64,000 bases of DNA from RPQJ01 sp963700045 (GCA_963700045.1 CAVOWK010000028.1:27368-91367); one strand, 5' to 3'. Counted from the stretch's first letter, positions 28,167 through 37,222 are shown. A program made the numbers and translations. The notes: a model not told the origin generated them from the sequence alone.

Positions 28167-29555
28167 TCAGGTCTGGAACAGGCGCTCGACCTGCTCCACG
28201 TGCCGCTTGTCCGAGAGGAAGAGGATCACGTGGTCGCCGTTCTCGATCACGGTGTCGTGGTGCGCCATGATCACCTGCTCGCCACGCACGAGGGTCACGA
28301 TCTTCACGCCGTCGGGGAGCTTGATGTCCTCGATGGGGCGGCCGACGACCTTGCCGCCGCGCAGTCCGTGCGCGATGGTTTCCATGGCCTCGGCCGCGCC
28401 GCGCCGCAGCGAGTGCACCTGCACCACGTCGCCGCGCCGCACGTACGCCAGCAGCGAGCCGATCGTGACCGTCTGCGGCGAGATCGCGACGTCGATTTCG
28501 CCCATCGCCGTGAGGTCGGCATAGGCCGGCCGGCTGATCAGCGCCATCACCCGCCGTGCGCCGAGGCGCTTGGCCAGCATGGCGGAAAGGATGTTGGCTT
28601 CCTCGGAATTGGTCAGTGCGCAGAAGACGTCGACGCTGTCGATGTTCTCCTCGACCAGCAGTTCCTCGTCCGCGGCGTCGCCCACCAGCACGATCGAGTT
28701 GTTCAGTTGTTCCGAGATCTTGCGCGCGCGCTTCGAGTCGCGCTCGATCACCTTGACCTGGTTCTCCTCGTCGAGCGTCTGCGCGAGGCGGAAGCCGATG
28801 TTGCCGCCGCCCGCGATGACGACACGCTTGATCGGATCTTCGAGCTTCTGCATCTCCTTCATCACGATGCGGATGTCCTGCGTCGCCGCGACGAAGAAGA
28901 CCTCGTCGCCATCCTCGATCACGGTGTCGCCTTCGGGCTCGATGCTCTCGCCCTTGCGGTACATGGCCGCCACGCGCGCTTCGCTGTTGCGCATGTGGCC
29001 CTTGAGCTCGCGGATCGGGCGCCCGACGAGCGCGCCACCCTTCAGCGCCTTGATGCCGACGAGCCGGACCTTGCCGTCGGCGAAGTCGACGACCTGCAAT
29101 GCGCCCGGGTAGCGGATGAGCCGCTCGATGTACGCGGTGACCGCTTCTTCGGGACTCAAGTACATGTCGATCGCGAATCCCGGCAACGCCCTCGCCGCCT
29201 CGGGGGTTTCGGTCGAGACGAACAGGCCCGGATGTTTCGTGTAGTCACGCGAGCGGATGCGGGCGATCTTGGTTTGCGTGCCGAAGAGGTTCCAGGCGAC
29301 GTGGCACGCGACCATGTTGGTCTCGTCGCTGTTCGTGAGTGCGACCAGCATGTCGGCATCGCGCGCGCCGGCGGTCTCGAGCGTGCGCGGACTCGCCGCG
29401 TTGCCCTGCACCGTGCGGATGTCGATGCGGTCCTGCAGGTCGCGCAGCAACACTTCGTCGGTGTCGACGACGGTGACGTCGTTGGCCTCTTCGCGGGCCA
29501 GGTGGTAAGCCGCTGTCCGGCCGACCTGGCCGGCCCCGAGGATGATGATTTTCAA
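28167..29555 (-). CDS. trkA: Trk potassium transport regulatory subunit TrkA
   Basis: A 462-residue cytosolic protein with two tandem KTN/RCK units. The first Rossmann fold opens MKIIILGAGQVGRTAAYHLA and the second has VVIAGGGNIGFRLAQTL near residue 233. Each is followed by a TrkA-C (RCK-C) domain. It binds NAD(H)/nucleotides and gates TrkH. It is upstream of trkH with a 28-base gap, so the two subunits are made together. The full length matches the classical gammaproteobacterial TrkA. Confidence 0.96.
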   Translation of the reverse strand: MKIIILGAGQVGRTAAYHLAREEANDVTVVDTDEVLLRDLQDRIDIRTVQGNAASPRTLETAGARDADMLVALTNSDETNMVACHVAWNLFGTQTKIARIRSRDYTKHPGLFVSTETPEAARALPGFAIDMYLSPEEAVTAYIERLIRYPGALQVVDFADGKVRLVGIKALKGGALVGRPIRELKGHMRNSEARVAAMYRKGESIEPEGDTVIEDGDEVFFVAATQDIRIVMKEMQKLEDPIKRVVIAGGGNIGFRLAQTLDEENQVKVIERDSKRARKISEQLNNSIVLVGDAADEELLVEENIDSVDVFCALTNSEEANILSAMLAKRLGARRVMALISRPAYADLTAMGEIDVAISPQTVTIGSLLAYVRRGDVVQVHSLRRGAAEAMETIAHGLRGGKVVGRPIEDIKLPDGVKIVTLVRGEQVIMAHHDTVIENGDHVILFLSDKRHVEQVERLFQT

Positions 29556-29601
29556 GCTTCTTGACCTGTGGGGCAGCGCGCCATTCTAGCGCCAGTGCGA
29601 C

Positions 29602-31812
29602 TCAGAGCGACTCCAGGTTGGCGTACCCCAGCATCAGCCACTTGGTGCCCTGGCGCTCGAAATTCACCTGCACCCGGGCGTTGGCTCCCTGGCCTTCCAG
29701 GCTCAGGACCACCCCGTCCCCGAACTTGGCGTGGCGGACCCGCTGGCCGAGCTTGAACGCCCCCGGCGGAGCCTCGTCCTGGAACCGCCGCCCGCTCATG
29801 GACAGGTTGCTGCCGGCGGGGCGGGTCGCCTGCTGCAGGGTGGGGCGCGACTGCGGCGAGTAGACCGGCCGGGACACCTGCACTTTCGGGCGGACTTCCT
29901 CGACCAGCGCCAGTGGAATCTCGGCGATGAACCGGGACGGCGCCCCGAAGTTGTCGACGCCGTGCATGCGGCGCTGTTCGGCGTAGGTCACGTACAGCTG
30001 GCGCATGGCGCGCGTGCAACCGACGTAACAGAGGCGGCGCTCCTCCTCGAGCCCGTGCACGTCCATGATCGAGCGCTGGTGCGGGAAGAGGCCGTCCTCC
30101 AGGCCGCACAGGAACACGACCGGGAACTCGAGTCCCTTGGCCGAGTGCAGCGTCATCATCTGCACGCAGTCTTCCCAGGCTTCGGCCTGGCCTTCGCCGG
30201 ACTCGAGCACGGCGTGGGACAGGAACGCCATCAGCGGCGGCATGTCCGCGTCCTCGGGCTCGAAGCCGCGCGCGGCGCTCACGAGTTCCTCGAGGTTTTC
30301 GAGCCGGGCTTCGCCCTTGTCGGCCTTGTCCTTCTGGTAGTGCGCGACCAGGCCGCTGGCCTGGATCACGTGGTCGACCTGCTCGTGCAGCGGCAGGCCC
30401 TGCGTTTCGGCGTCGAGCTTCTCGATCAGCGTCAGGAACGCCTGCAGGCACGCGACCGCCTTGGTTCCCAGGTCCTCGTTGCATTCGAACGCGGACTGCC
30501 ACATCGACTTCACGTGCTCGCGGGAGTGGGCGCGCAGCACTTCGAGCGTGCGCGCGCCGATGCCGCGCGTCGGCAGGTTCACCACCCGCTCGAACGACGC
30601 ATCGTCGTCCCGGTTCGAGATCAGGCGCAGGTACGCCAGCGCGTCCTTGATTTCCTGGCGCTCGAAGAACCGCAGGCCGCCGTACACGCGGTACGGAATG
30701 CGCGCGGCCAGCAGGTATTCTTCGAACACCCGCGACTGCGCGTTCGACCGGTAGAGGATGGCGTTGTCGGCGCGCTTGCCGCCGCGCGCGATCCACTCGC
30801 GGATCTTGCCGATGACGAACTCGGCCTCGTCGCGCTCGTTGTAGGCGCGGAAGAGGCGGATCGGCGCGCCCTTGCCCTCGCTGGTCCAGAGCTTCTTGCC
30901 GATGCGGCCGCTGTTGTTGCCGATGATGGCGTTGGCGGCGTCGAGGATGTTGCCGGTCGAGCGGTAGTTCTGCTCGAGCCGGAACAGCTGCACGTCGTGG
31001 AAATCCTTGCGGTACTGCTGCAGGTTCTCGACCCGCGCGCCGCGCCAGCGGTAGATCGACTGGTCGTCGTCGCCCACCACGTACGGGACGCTGGTCGAGC
31101 CCACCAGCGCCTTCATCCAGTTGTACTGGATGGTGTTGGTGTCCTGGAACTCGTCGACCAGCACGTGCCTGAAGCGCGCGCGGTAGTGCTCGCCCAGGCC
31201 CGGCGCCTCGCGCAGGATCTCGTAGCAGCGCAGCAGCAGCTCGGCGAAATCGACGACGCCGTTGCGGCGGCAGGCGTCCTCGTACGCTTCGTACAGCTTG
31301 ATCAGCTGGCGACGCGTGGGGTCGCCGTCGTCCTTCAGGTGCTTCGGCCGCAGGCCTTCGTCTTTCTGCGCGTTGATGAACCATGCCACTTCGCGCGGCA
31401 CCCAGCGCGTGTCGTCCAGACTCAGGCCGCGGATGATCTTCTTGACCAGCCGCTGCTGGTCTTCGCCGTCGAGGATCTGGAACCCCTGCGGCAGCCCGGC
31501 CTCGCGCCAGTGCAGGCGCAGCAGGCGGTGGCAGATGCCGTGGAAGGTGCCGATCCAGAGCGGCGCGGAAGGCAGGCCGAGCTGGGTTTCGATGCGGTGG
31601 CGCATCTCGGCCGCGGCCTTGTTGGTGAACGTCACGGCGAGGATGCCGTGCGGCGACACGCCTTCGACCTGCACCAGCCATTCGACGCGGTGGGTCAGCA
31701 CGCGCGTCTTGCCGCTGCCCGCGCCGGCCAGCACGAGGGTCGGCAGCAGCGGGGCACTCACGGCCTGCCGCTGCGCGTCGTTCAGCGGCGCAAGGATGTG
31801 GGAAACGTCCAT
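29602..31812 (-). CDS. uvrD: DNA helicase II (UvrD/Rep family)
   Basis: A 736-residue superfamily 1A helicase. Motif I is AGAGSGKT, the Walker B box is VDEFQDTN, motif III has VGDDDQSIYRWRGA, motif IV QNYRSTGNIL and motif V/VI LHSAKGLEFPVVFL and VGCTRAMRQL. Length and C-terminus (VQVNFERQGTKWLMLGYANL) match UvrD, which unwinds DNA in nucleotide-excision and mismatch repair. I start at MDVSHILAP (31812). The same frame stays open through the 9-base array upstream and would add a Leu-Pro-rich extension of about 50 residues from an ATG opposite the DUF885 start, which is unlikely to be real. No LexA box was seen. Confidence 0.95.
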   Translation of the reverse strand: MDVSHILAPLNDAQRQAVSAPLLPTLVLAGAGSGKTRVLTHRVEWLVQVEGVSPHGILAVTFTNKAAAEMRHRIETQLGLPSAPLWIGTFHGICHRLLRLHWREAGLPQGFQILDGEDQQRLVKKIIRGLSLDDTRWVPREVAWFINAQKDEGLRPKHLKDDGDPTRRQLIKLYEAYEDACRRNGVVDFAELLLRCYEILREAPGLGEHYRARFRHVLVDEFQDTNTIQYNWMKALVGSTSVPYVVGDDDQSIYRWRGARVENLQQYRKDFHDVQLFRLEQNYRSTGNILDAANAIIGNNSGRIGKKLWTSEGKGAPIRLFRAYNERDEAEFVIGKIREWIARGGKRADNAILYRSNAQSRVFEEYLLAARIPYRVYGGLRFFERQEIKDALAYLRLISNRDDDASFERVVNLPTRGIGARTLEVLRAHSREHVKSMWQSAFECNEDLGTKAVACLQAFLTLIEKLDAETQGLPLHEQVDHVIQASGLVAHYQKDKADKGEARLENLEELVSAARGFEPEDADMPPLMAFLSHAVLESGEGQAEAWEDCVQMMTLHSAKGLEFPVVFLCGLEDGLFPHQRSIMDVHGLEEERRLCYVGCTRAMRQLYVTYAEQRRMHGVDNFGAPSRFIAEIPLALVEEVRPKVQVSRPVYSPQSRPTLQQATRPAGSNLSMSGRRFQDEAPPGAFKLGQRVRHAKFGDGVVLSLEGQGANARVQVNFERQGTKWLMLGYANLESL

Positions 31813-31860
31813 CGGAGGGTGGCGGATTCTACAGGACTCACCCGCGCCTCGCGTAAAGTA

Positions 31861-31950
31861 AGGGAGGGCAGGAAGGGCAGGAAGGACAGGAAGGACAGGA
31901 AGGTCAGGAAGTACAGGAAGGTCAGGAAGTTCAGGAAGTAAAGGAAGGTC
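31861..31950 (+). repeat. 9-base tandem array A (AGGAAGGNC units)
   Basis: About ten units of nine bases, such as AGGAAGGGC, AGGAAGGAC, AGGAAGGTC, AGGAAGTAC and AGGAAGTTC, fill the gap between the divergent uvrD and DUF885 genes. The last unit (AAGGAAGGTC) sits 5 bases before the DUF885 ATG and serves as its Shine-Dalgarno site. This array is more diverged than the others. Confidence 0.9.
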
Positions 31951-31954
31951 AACC

Positions 31955-33682
31955 ATGCGTTTCATCAGGCTCCAGGCCGGTCGTCTCGTCTCATTCCTCG
32001 CTGCAGTCATCGCAACGGGATTCCTGGCCGTTGCGCCGGCCCGCGCAGCCGATCCTCCCAGCGGAGATGCCGCCTGGGACGCGGGCGTCGCGCGCTTCAT
32101 CGAGGGCCATTTCGCCGCGAATCCAGTCACCGCCGTGTATGCGGGCCGCCACGATTTCGACGGCAGGCTGCCGGACCTCAGCGAGGCTGCCTTGCGTGGC
32201 GACGTTGCGCGGATCGAGGCCGAGCGCGCACGTCTCCTGGCCGTCGATGCCGGCCAGTTGAGCGAGTCGCGCCAGCGCGAACGCGCCTACCTGCTCGCCG
32301 CGCTCGATGCCGACCTGTTCTGGAAAAAGGAAGCCGACTGGCCGCGTCGCAATCCCGCGTTCTACCTGGGCCTGCTCGACCCGGAGATCTACCTGAGCAA
32401 GCCCTATGCGCCGCTCGAGAGCCGCATGCGCGCCTACATCGCCTATGCCCGCGAGATTCCGCGCGCGGCGAAGCAGATCCGCGCGAACCTGCGGACGCCG
32501 ATGCCGGCGCCGTGGATCGAATACGGCATCAACGCGTTCAGCGGCTTTGCGCAGTTCTACGGCAACGACGTGGCCGCGGTGTTCGCCGGCGTCAAGGACC
32601 CTGCGCTGCAGGCGCAGCTGGCCGCTGCCAACGCAGCGGCGGCGAAGGCGATGCAGGAACTTGCGGACTGGCTGGTGGCGGAACGCAAGCACGCGACGCA
32701 GGACTACGCGCTGGGTCCGCAGCTCTTCGCGCGCATGGTCGCGGCGACCGAGCAGGTCGACGTGCCGCTCGCGCGGCTGCAGCAGATCGGCCAGGCCGAC
32801 ATGGACCGCAACCTCGCGTCGCTGCGGAAAGTCTGCGACGGTTTCGCGCCCGGCAAGACGCTGCGCGAGTGCGCCGACAAGGCGAATGCCAGTAAACCGG
32901 AAGGCGGTGCCGTCGCAGGCGCCCGTCGCCAGCTGCCGGAACTGCGTGCGTTCGTCGCCGGGAAGGGCATCGTCACGATTCCCGGGCCGGAGCAGGCGCT
33001 GGTCGAAGCCGCGCCGCCGTACAACGCGCAGAACTTCGCCTACATCAACACCGCCGGGCCGTACGAGAGCAAGGACGTGCCGTCGGTCTACTACATCGCG
33101 CCGCCCGATCCGCGCTGGACGCCGGAAGAGCAGGCGCAGTACGTCGGCGGCGAGGGCACGCTGCTGTCGACCTCGGTGCACGAAGTGTGGCCGGGACATT
33201 TCCTGCACTTCCTGCACGTGAACCGCAACCCGTCCAGGGTCGCGCAGCTGTTCCAGAGCTATGCCTACACGGAAGGCTGGGCGCACTACACGGAGGAAAT
33301 GATGAAGGACGAGGGCCTGCGTGCCGGCAGCGCGGAGTGGGAAATCGGCCAGCTGCTGTCGGCCCTGCGCCGCAATGCGCGCTACCTCTCGGCCATCGGG
33401 TTGCACACGCAGGGCATGACGGTGGCGCAATCCGAGCAGTTGTTCCGCGACGCGCTGGCCGATCCCGGCAATGCCCGGCAGCAGGCGCTGCGCGGCACCT
33501 ACGATCCGGCCTACCTCAACTACACGCTCGGCAAGCTGATGATCCAGCAGCTGCGCAAGGACTGGATGGCCGCGAATCCGCAGGCGTCACTGCGCGACTT
33601 CCACGACGCCTTCCTGTCGTACAGCGGGCCGGTGCCGCTGGTGCGCAAGCTGATGCTCGGCAACGATTCGCCGCCGCTCTAG
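31955..33682 (+). CDS. DUF885 family secreted protein, putative metallopeptidase
   Basis: A 575-residue protein with a signal peptide (about 1-33, ending ARA). It belongs to the DUF885 family, mostly of unknown function and suspected of being zinc peptidases. The family motifs are present: HEVWPGHFLHFLHV (about residue 410) and, about 30 residues later, YTEGWAHYTEEMM, supplying a plausible H-x-x-x-x-x-H and E metal set, with LGKLMIQQLRKDW near the end. It is flanked by array A directly upstream and by the GGGGTTAG array directly downstream of its TAG. The peptide-handling theme of the window fits a peptidase role (inference). Confidence 0.9.
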   Translation: MRFIRLQAGRLVSFLAAVIATGFLAVAPARAADPPSGDAAWDAGVARFIEGHFAANPVTAVYAGRHDFDGRLPDLSEAALRGDVARIEAERARLLAVDAGQLSESRQRERAYLLAALDADLFWKKEADWPRRNPAFYLGLLDPEIYLSKPYAPLESRMRAYIAYAREIPRAAKQIRANLRTPMPAPWIEYGINAFSGFAQFYGNDVAAVFAGVKDPALQAQLAAANAAAAKAMQELADWLVAERKHATQDYALGPQLFARMVAATEQVDVPLARLQQIGQADMDRNLASLRKVCDGFAPGKTLRECADKANASKPEGGAVAGARRQLPELRAFVAGKGIVTIPGPEQALVEAAPPYNAQNFAYINTAGPYESKDVPSVYYIAPPDPRWTPEEQAQYVGGEGTLLSTSVHEVWPGHFLHFLHVNRNPSRVAQLFQSYAYTEGWAHYTEEMMKDEGLRAGSAEWEIGQLLSALRRNARYLSAIGLHTQGMTVAQSEQLFRDALADPGNARQQALRGTYDPAYLNYTLGKLMIQQLRKDWMAANPQASLRDFHDAFLSYSGPVPLVRKLMLGNDSPPL

Positions 33683-33717
33683 GGGTTAGGGGTTAGGGGA
33701 TAGGGGATAGGGGTTAG
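33683..33717 (+). repeat. 8-base GGGGTTAG/GGGGATAG array (H)
   Basis: Four and a half units of GGGGTTAG or GGGGATAG begin immediately after the DUF885 stop; the TAG of the stop is itself in phase with the repeat. The sequence resembles telomeric repeats but is internal and short. The same motif on the opposite strand follows the gmk stop (61058-61082). Confidence 0.9.
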
Positions 33718-33780
33718 TCGGAGCTGAATTACAGGCTTAACGGTTTGGCAATACACGGCTGAGCCAACAGGGGGAATCCG

Positions 33781-34299
33781 ATGTCACCTTCATACTTGCC
33801 TGAATTGTGGCGCGACCTCTTCGTCATGCTGGGCTCGAGTGCGACCGCGCTGCTCGGCCTGTTGTTCGTGGTGCTGACGATTCACCTGCAGACGGTCAAG
33901 GAAGATCTCGATTTCCGCCTGCGGACGCGCAACAACTCGTACCACCTGCTGAACGTGTTCATCCTGTCGGCGCTGATGCTGGCTCCACAGCCAGCCGTGT
34001 TGCGCGGTATCGGTGTGGCGCTGGTCTGCCTGTACGGGCTGCGGCTGCCGATCGTCGTCACCTGGTACCTCTACCGCCAGGACGAGGCCGTCCGGGCGCA
34101 CAAGCCCCTTTGGCTCGGGTCCGTCATCACGGTCGCCACGTCCTACGCGCTGGGCATCGCCGGAGGTATCGCGTTGTTCGCCGGGTCGAACCGGGGTTTC
34201 GCGCTGGTTGCCACGGCCTGCGTCGTGCTCATGGTTCGTGCGGTGTTGAGCTCATGGGCGCTCATGTTCGGCGCCGAATCCGCCAGCGCGAAACCCTGA
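33781..34299 (+). CDS. Hypothetical four-helix membrane protein
   Basis: A 172-residue protein with four hydrophobic stretches (about 17-36, 60-80, 83-100 and 112-165). I do not recognise a family. The ATG at 33781 has a strong AGGGGGAAT ribosome site 5 bases upstream. The first helix (GSSATALLGLLFVVLTIHLQ) and an Asp/Arg-rich loop (EDLDFRLRTRNN) are the most distinctive parts. It ends 18 bases from the convergent VanZ gene. Confidence 0.7.
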   Translation: MSPSYLPELWRDLFVMLGSSATALLGLLFVVLTIHLQTVKEDLDFRLRTRNNSYHLLNVFILSALMLAPQPAVLRGIGVALVCLYGLRLPIVVTWYLYRQDEAVRAHKPLWLGSVITVATSYALGIAGGIALFAGSNRGFALVATACVVLMVRAVLSSWALMFGAESASAKP

Positions 34300-34317
34300 T
34301 TCCTTCCCGCCGCCCCG

Positions 34318-35466
34318 TCAGGAGCGGGGAATCCACCGCGCGACGATCCAGCCGGCGAGGCACGCGATCAACAGGTCGACCCAGCCATAGGCGGGCGAGG
34401 ACACGCCGAGCTGCAGCAGCGTCAAGAGCAGCACGAACAGGACGGTCATGCCGGCGGCCACGTACGGCACGATGCCCGCGCCGGCCAGCAACCAGCCCAG
34501 CGACAGGTAGCTGAACGACTTGTTCGCGAGCAGCGGTGGCGGCGGCACGTTGCGCAGCAGCACTTCGCCCAGTTCCGGCAGTCCGGCAGACGACGGGATC
34601 GAGCCGTCGAGCAGCATGCGGACCGACGTCCACGCGAGCCAGACGCCGAGCAGCACGGCGACGATCGTCGAACGCATGCCGTCATCGAGCCGGCTGAAGG
34701 GCACCAGCAGCGGCAGCAGCAGCGCAATCGCCGCGATCTCCGCCACTTCGAGCGTGCTTCCCGCCACGAAGGTTCGTCCCACCAGCACGGTGGCGATGAC
34801 GATCAGCAGCACGTCCATCGCGCGCTGTCGGCGCACGAGATTGAAGACGACCTGCGTGACGACGAGCCAGCCGACGAAGAAGCCGGCGAGCGACATCCAG
34901 TCGATGTGCGGCGTGAGCAGCGGCCGCACGGCGCTCTTCAGCTGGCGCAGGCCCGGATCCGGCAACAGCGGCCAGAGGCGCTCGAGCAGCCACAGCACCA
35001 GGATCGACATCGCGACGAATGCGGAACGGCTGCGCGGCGTGCCGTGGGGCGATACGCGGCTGCCGAGCGCATGGAAGACCGTGCCGAGGACGGTGCCGAT
35101 CAGCGACCCGGTTGCGTTCAGCGACAGGTCGCGCAGGCTGGACACGCGGATTGCGACCGAGGCCTGCAGCAGCTCCAGCCCGAGCGAGAGCATGGCGCCG
35201 AGCAACGTGCCCACGACGATCCCGGTGACGCGGCCCCAGCGTGGCTCGAGCAGCAGCGCGACGCAGAAGCCGAACGGGACGTACAGCAGCAGGTTGTTGA
35301 ACATGTCGCCGCGGCCGGCGCGCGCCCAGCTGAGCGAGCGCAGGGCGTCGACCAGCGCCGGGCCATCGGCGATGAACCGGAACGGATACAGCGAGACGTA
35401 GACGATCAGGCCGCTGACGACCGCCAGCAGCAGGGGTGCGGCGAAATGCGTGGAGCGGCCGGCCAT
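34318..35466 (-). CDS. VanZ-like family membrane protein
   Basis: A 382-residue membrane protein. The N-terminal half is a VanZ-like domain (VYVSLYPFRF, DMFNNLLLYVPFGFCVALLL, LELLQASVAIRVSSLRDLSL), named after a teicoplanin-resistance accessory protein but usually of unknown role. The C-terminal half adds about seven more helices. The ATG is 7 bases after the ctaB stop, so it is probably co-transcribed with ctaB. Confidence 0.85.
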   Translation of the reverse strand: MAGRSTHFAAPLLLAVVSGLIVYVSLYPFRFIADGPALVDALRSLSWARAGRGDMFNNLLLYVPFGFCVALLLEPRWGRVTGIVVGTLLGAMLSLGLELLQASVAIRVSSLRDLSLNATGSLIGTVLGTVFHALGSRVSPHGTPRSRSAFVAMSILVLWLLERLWPLLPDPGLRQLKSAVRPLLTPHIDWMSLAGFFVGWLVVTQVVFNLVRRQRAMDVLLIVIATVLVGRTFVAGSTLEVAEIAAIALLLPLLVPFSRLDDGMRSTIVAVLLGVWLAWTSVRMLLDGSIPSSAGLPELGEVLLRNVPPPPLLANKSFSYLSLGWLLAGAGIVPYVAAGMTVLFVLLLTLLQLGVSSPAYGWVDLLIACLAGWIVARWIPRS

Positions 35467-35473
35467 CGTGCCG

Positions 35474-36382
35474 TCAGGGACGAATCAGCACGTAGTGGTC
35501 GAGCAGCAGTGCGGCGAACAGCAGCATCAGGTAGTTGATCGAGAAGCGGAACGCCTGCATGTGGACCTGGTCGGTTGCGTCCGGCCGGCGCATCGCGAGC
35601 GCGTGGCGGATGAAGTTGCCGCCGAGCACCACGGCCACGGCCAGGTAGATCAGGCCGCTCATCTGCGTGAGGTACGGCAGCAGCGTCACCAGCACCAGGA
35701 TGATCGTGTACAGCAGGATGTGCAGCTGCGTGAACTCGACGCCGTAGGCGACCGGCAGCATCGGGATGCCCGCCCTGGCGTAATCCTTGCGGCGCGCGAT
35801 CGCCAGCGCCCAGAAGTGCGGCGGCGTCCAGGCGAAGATGATCAGGAACAGCAGCAGCGAATACGGATCGGCGGATCCGGTGACCGCAGTCCAGCCGAGC
35901 ACGGGAGGCGCGGCGCCGGCGGCACCGCCGATGACGATGTTCTGCGGCGTCACGTGCTTGAGCCACACCGTGTAGAGCACGGCGTAACCGATCAGTGACA
36001 GGAACGTCAGCACGGCCGTCAGCGGATTCACCAGCCACCACAGGATGACCATCGACGCGATGCCGATGATCCCGGCATACGCCAGCGCCTGCCGCGACGT
36101 CACGTGACCCGTCGGGATCGGGCGGTTCATCGTGCGCGCCATCTTCTCGTCGAACTTGCGGTCGACGACGTGGTTGATGGCGGCGGCGCTCGACGCGGCG
36201 AGACCGATGCCGAGCGTGCCGTAGAGCAGGGCCTGCCAGGGCGGCATGCCCGGCACGGCGAGGAACATCCCCACCACCGCCGTGAACACGATCAGCGCGA
36301 CGACGCGCGGCTTGCCGAGCTCGTAGTAATCGCGCCAGGTCGAATGGCCAGATACGGTCTCTGTGGCGGAGGTATAGGGCAC
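35474..36382 (-). CDS. ctaB: Protoheme IX farnesyltransferase (heme O synthase)
   Basis: A 302-residue UbiA-superfamily prenyltransferase with the N-x3-D-x3-D metal motif in NHVVDRKFDEKMARTMNRPI (about residue 70) and a second acidic loop. It attaches a farnesyl group to heme b, making heme O for the aa3 oxidase encoded at 40.3-44.5 kb. In most relatives it lies next to ctaA; here a PIN/RHH toxin-antitoxin pair (36525-37189) sits between the two. Confidence 0.94.
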   Translation of the reverse strand: MPYTSATETVSGHSTWRDYYELGKPRVVALIVFTAVVGMFLAVPGMPPWQALLYGTLGIGLAASSAAAINHVVDRKFDEKMARTMNRPIPTGHVTSRQALAYAGIIGIASMVILWWLVNPLTAVLTFLSLIGYAVLYTVWLKHVTPQNIVIGGAAGAAPPVLGWTAVTGSADPYSLLLFLIIFAWTPPHFWALAIARRKDYARAGIPMLPVAYGVEFTQLHILLYTIILVLVTLLPYLTQMSGLIYLAVAVVLGGNFIRHALAMRRPDATDQVHMQAFRFSINYLMLLFAALLLDHYVLIRP

Positions 36383-36524
36383 GATCGCGGCGGATGTCTG
36401 GCGGGGCGCCGATTTTACAGGAGCTTTGCGCGGCGCGTGGCGACGTCAATCCGGATGCCCGAAACGGCCCTTGGCCGCTGTTGCGCAACCGCGCGAAGGT
36501 AACCGAGCCAGTGGCAAATCGTCG

Positions 36525-36770
36525 CTAGCGCTCATCCCCTGCTGTTGGCGCGACCTTCGGCGCCCGACGCAGGTACTTCATCATGTCCCTGGGCTTCGCC
36601 GATCCGGCGCGTTCGTGCAGAAAGTCGCGCGCGGTGCGAATTGAGCCGACCTTTTCAGCTACCGCCGCAGCGATGAACTGATTCAAGGACACGCCGTCGA
36701 GTTTGGCGAGTTCTGCAGCGGCATTTTTTACCGACGTCGGCAGCTTCAAAGGGTAGGTGCTCTTGCTCAT
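36525..36770 (-). CDS. Ribbon-helix-helix antitoxin (partner of the PIN toxin)
   Basis: An 81-residue protein. Residues 5-45 (YPLKLPTSVKNAAAELAKLD, then GVSLNQFIAAAVAEK) form a ribbon-helix-helix DNA-binding fold of the Arc/HicB-C type, and the rest is a basic tail expected to embrace the toxin. Its ATG overlaps the stop of the PIN gene by ATGA-type overlap (36767-36770), so translation is coupled. In classical VapBC pairs the antitoxin comes first; here it comes second. Confidence 0.8.
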   Translation of the reverse strand: MSKSTYPLKLPTSVKNAAAELAKLDGVSLNQFIAAAVAEKVGSIRTARDFLHERAGSAKPRDMMKYLRRAPKVAPTAGDER

Positions 36771-37189
36771 TTCGATAACTCCTTGAGAACGCGTGCCGGG
36801 GTCTTGACCGCGATGCCAAAACTCCGCTCGACGGGCAGAAAATCCCGCAAGTTGTGCGTGACTATCGCCACCGCCTGGCCGTTTACGGCGGCCTCGAGCA
36901 TCAGCTCATCGGCAGAATCCGACAACTGCGGCCGCCACATGAAATGAACCTCCACCGGTTCGGCGGCGCTGGCGAGCGCGTTGAGAAATCCAGCCACATC
37001 GCGTTCGCTCATGCCGGTGGCCAACCTGTGCTCAGGTCGCAGGAGCACGTCTTCGTACTCGAGGAATACCGCGGTCGTGACCAGCGGTACGCAGCGACCT
37101 TCGGCCACCAGCGCCAACAGCCGGTTGCTCGCCCCCAATCGGCTGCGCAGGCCAGCTACCAGAACCGAGGTGTCCAGGACGACGCGCAT
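36767..37189 (-). CDS. PIN domain toxin (COG1569 type)
   Basis: A 140-residue PIN nuclease. The acidic residues expected for Mg-dependent RNA cleavage are visible: LDTSVLVAG (Asp near residue 5), EYEDVLL, SDSADELML and NLRDF. The start MRVVLDTS at 37189 is preferred; the longer frame upstream has no family support. It precedes its antitoxin. An imperfect palindrome ACATCTTATAGGATGT (37207-37222) just upstream is a candidate operator. The pair interrupts the ctaA-ctaB neighbourhood and looks like an insertion. Confidence 0.85.
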   Translation of the reverse strand: MRVVLDTSVLVAGLRSRLGASNRLLALVAEGRCVPLVTTAVFLEYEDVLLRPEHRLATGMSERDVAGFLNALASAAEPVEVHFMWRPQLSDSADELMLEAAVNGQAVAIVTHNLRDFLPVERSFGIAVKTPARVLKELSK

Positions 37190-37206
37190 GCTTCTAAAAG
37201 GATATG

Positions 37207-37222
37207 ACATCTTATAGGATGT
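37207..37222. promoter_or_regulatory. Candidate operator of the PIN/RHH pair
   Basis: ACATCTTATAGGATGT is a 16-base palindrome around TATA with one mismatched pair, 18 bases upstream of the PIN start, in a locally AT-rich stretch. Its position fits an autoregulatory RHH site. Confidence 0.4.

Noticed and set aside
29731..31941. 736-codon plus-strand frame opposite uvrD
   Set aside because: Shadow frame; uvrD has all helicase motifs.
33683..33717. GGGGTTAG repeats as telomeres or a linear replicon end
   Set aside because: They are internal, short and flanked by ordinary genes on both sides.
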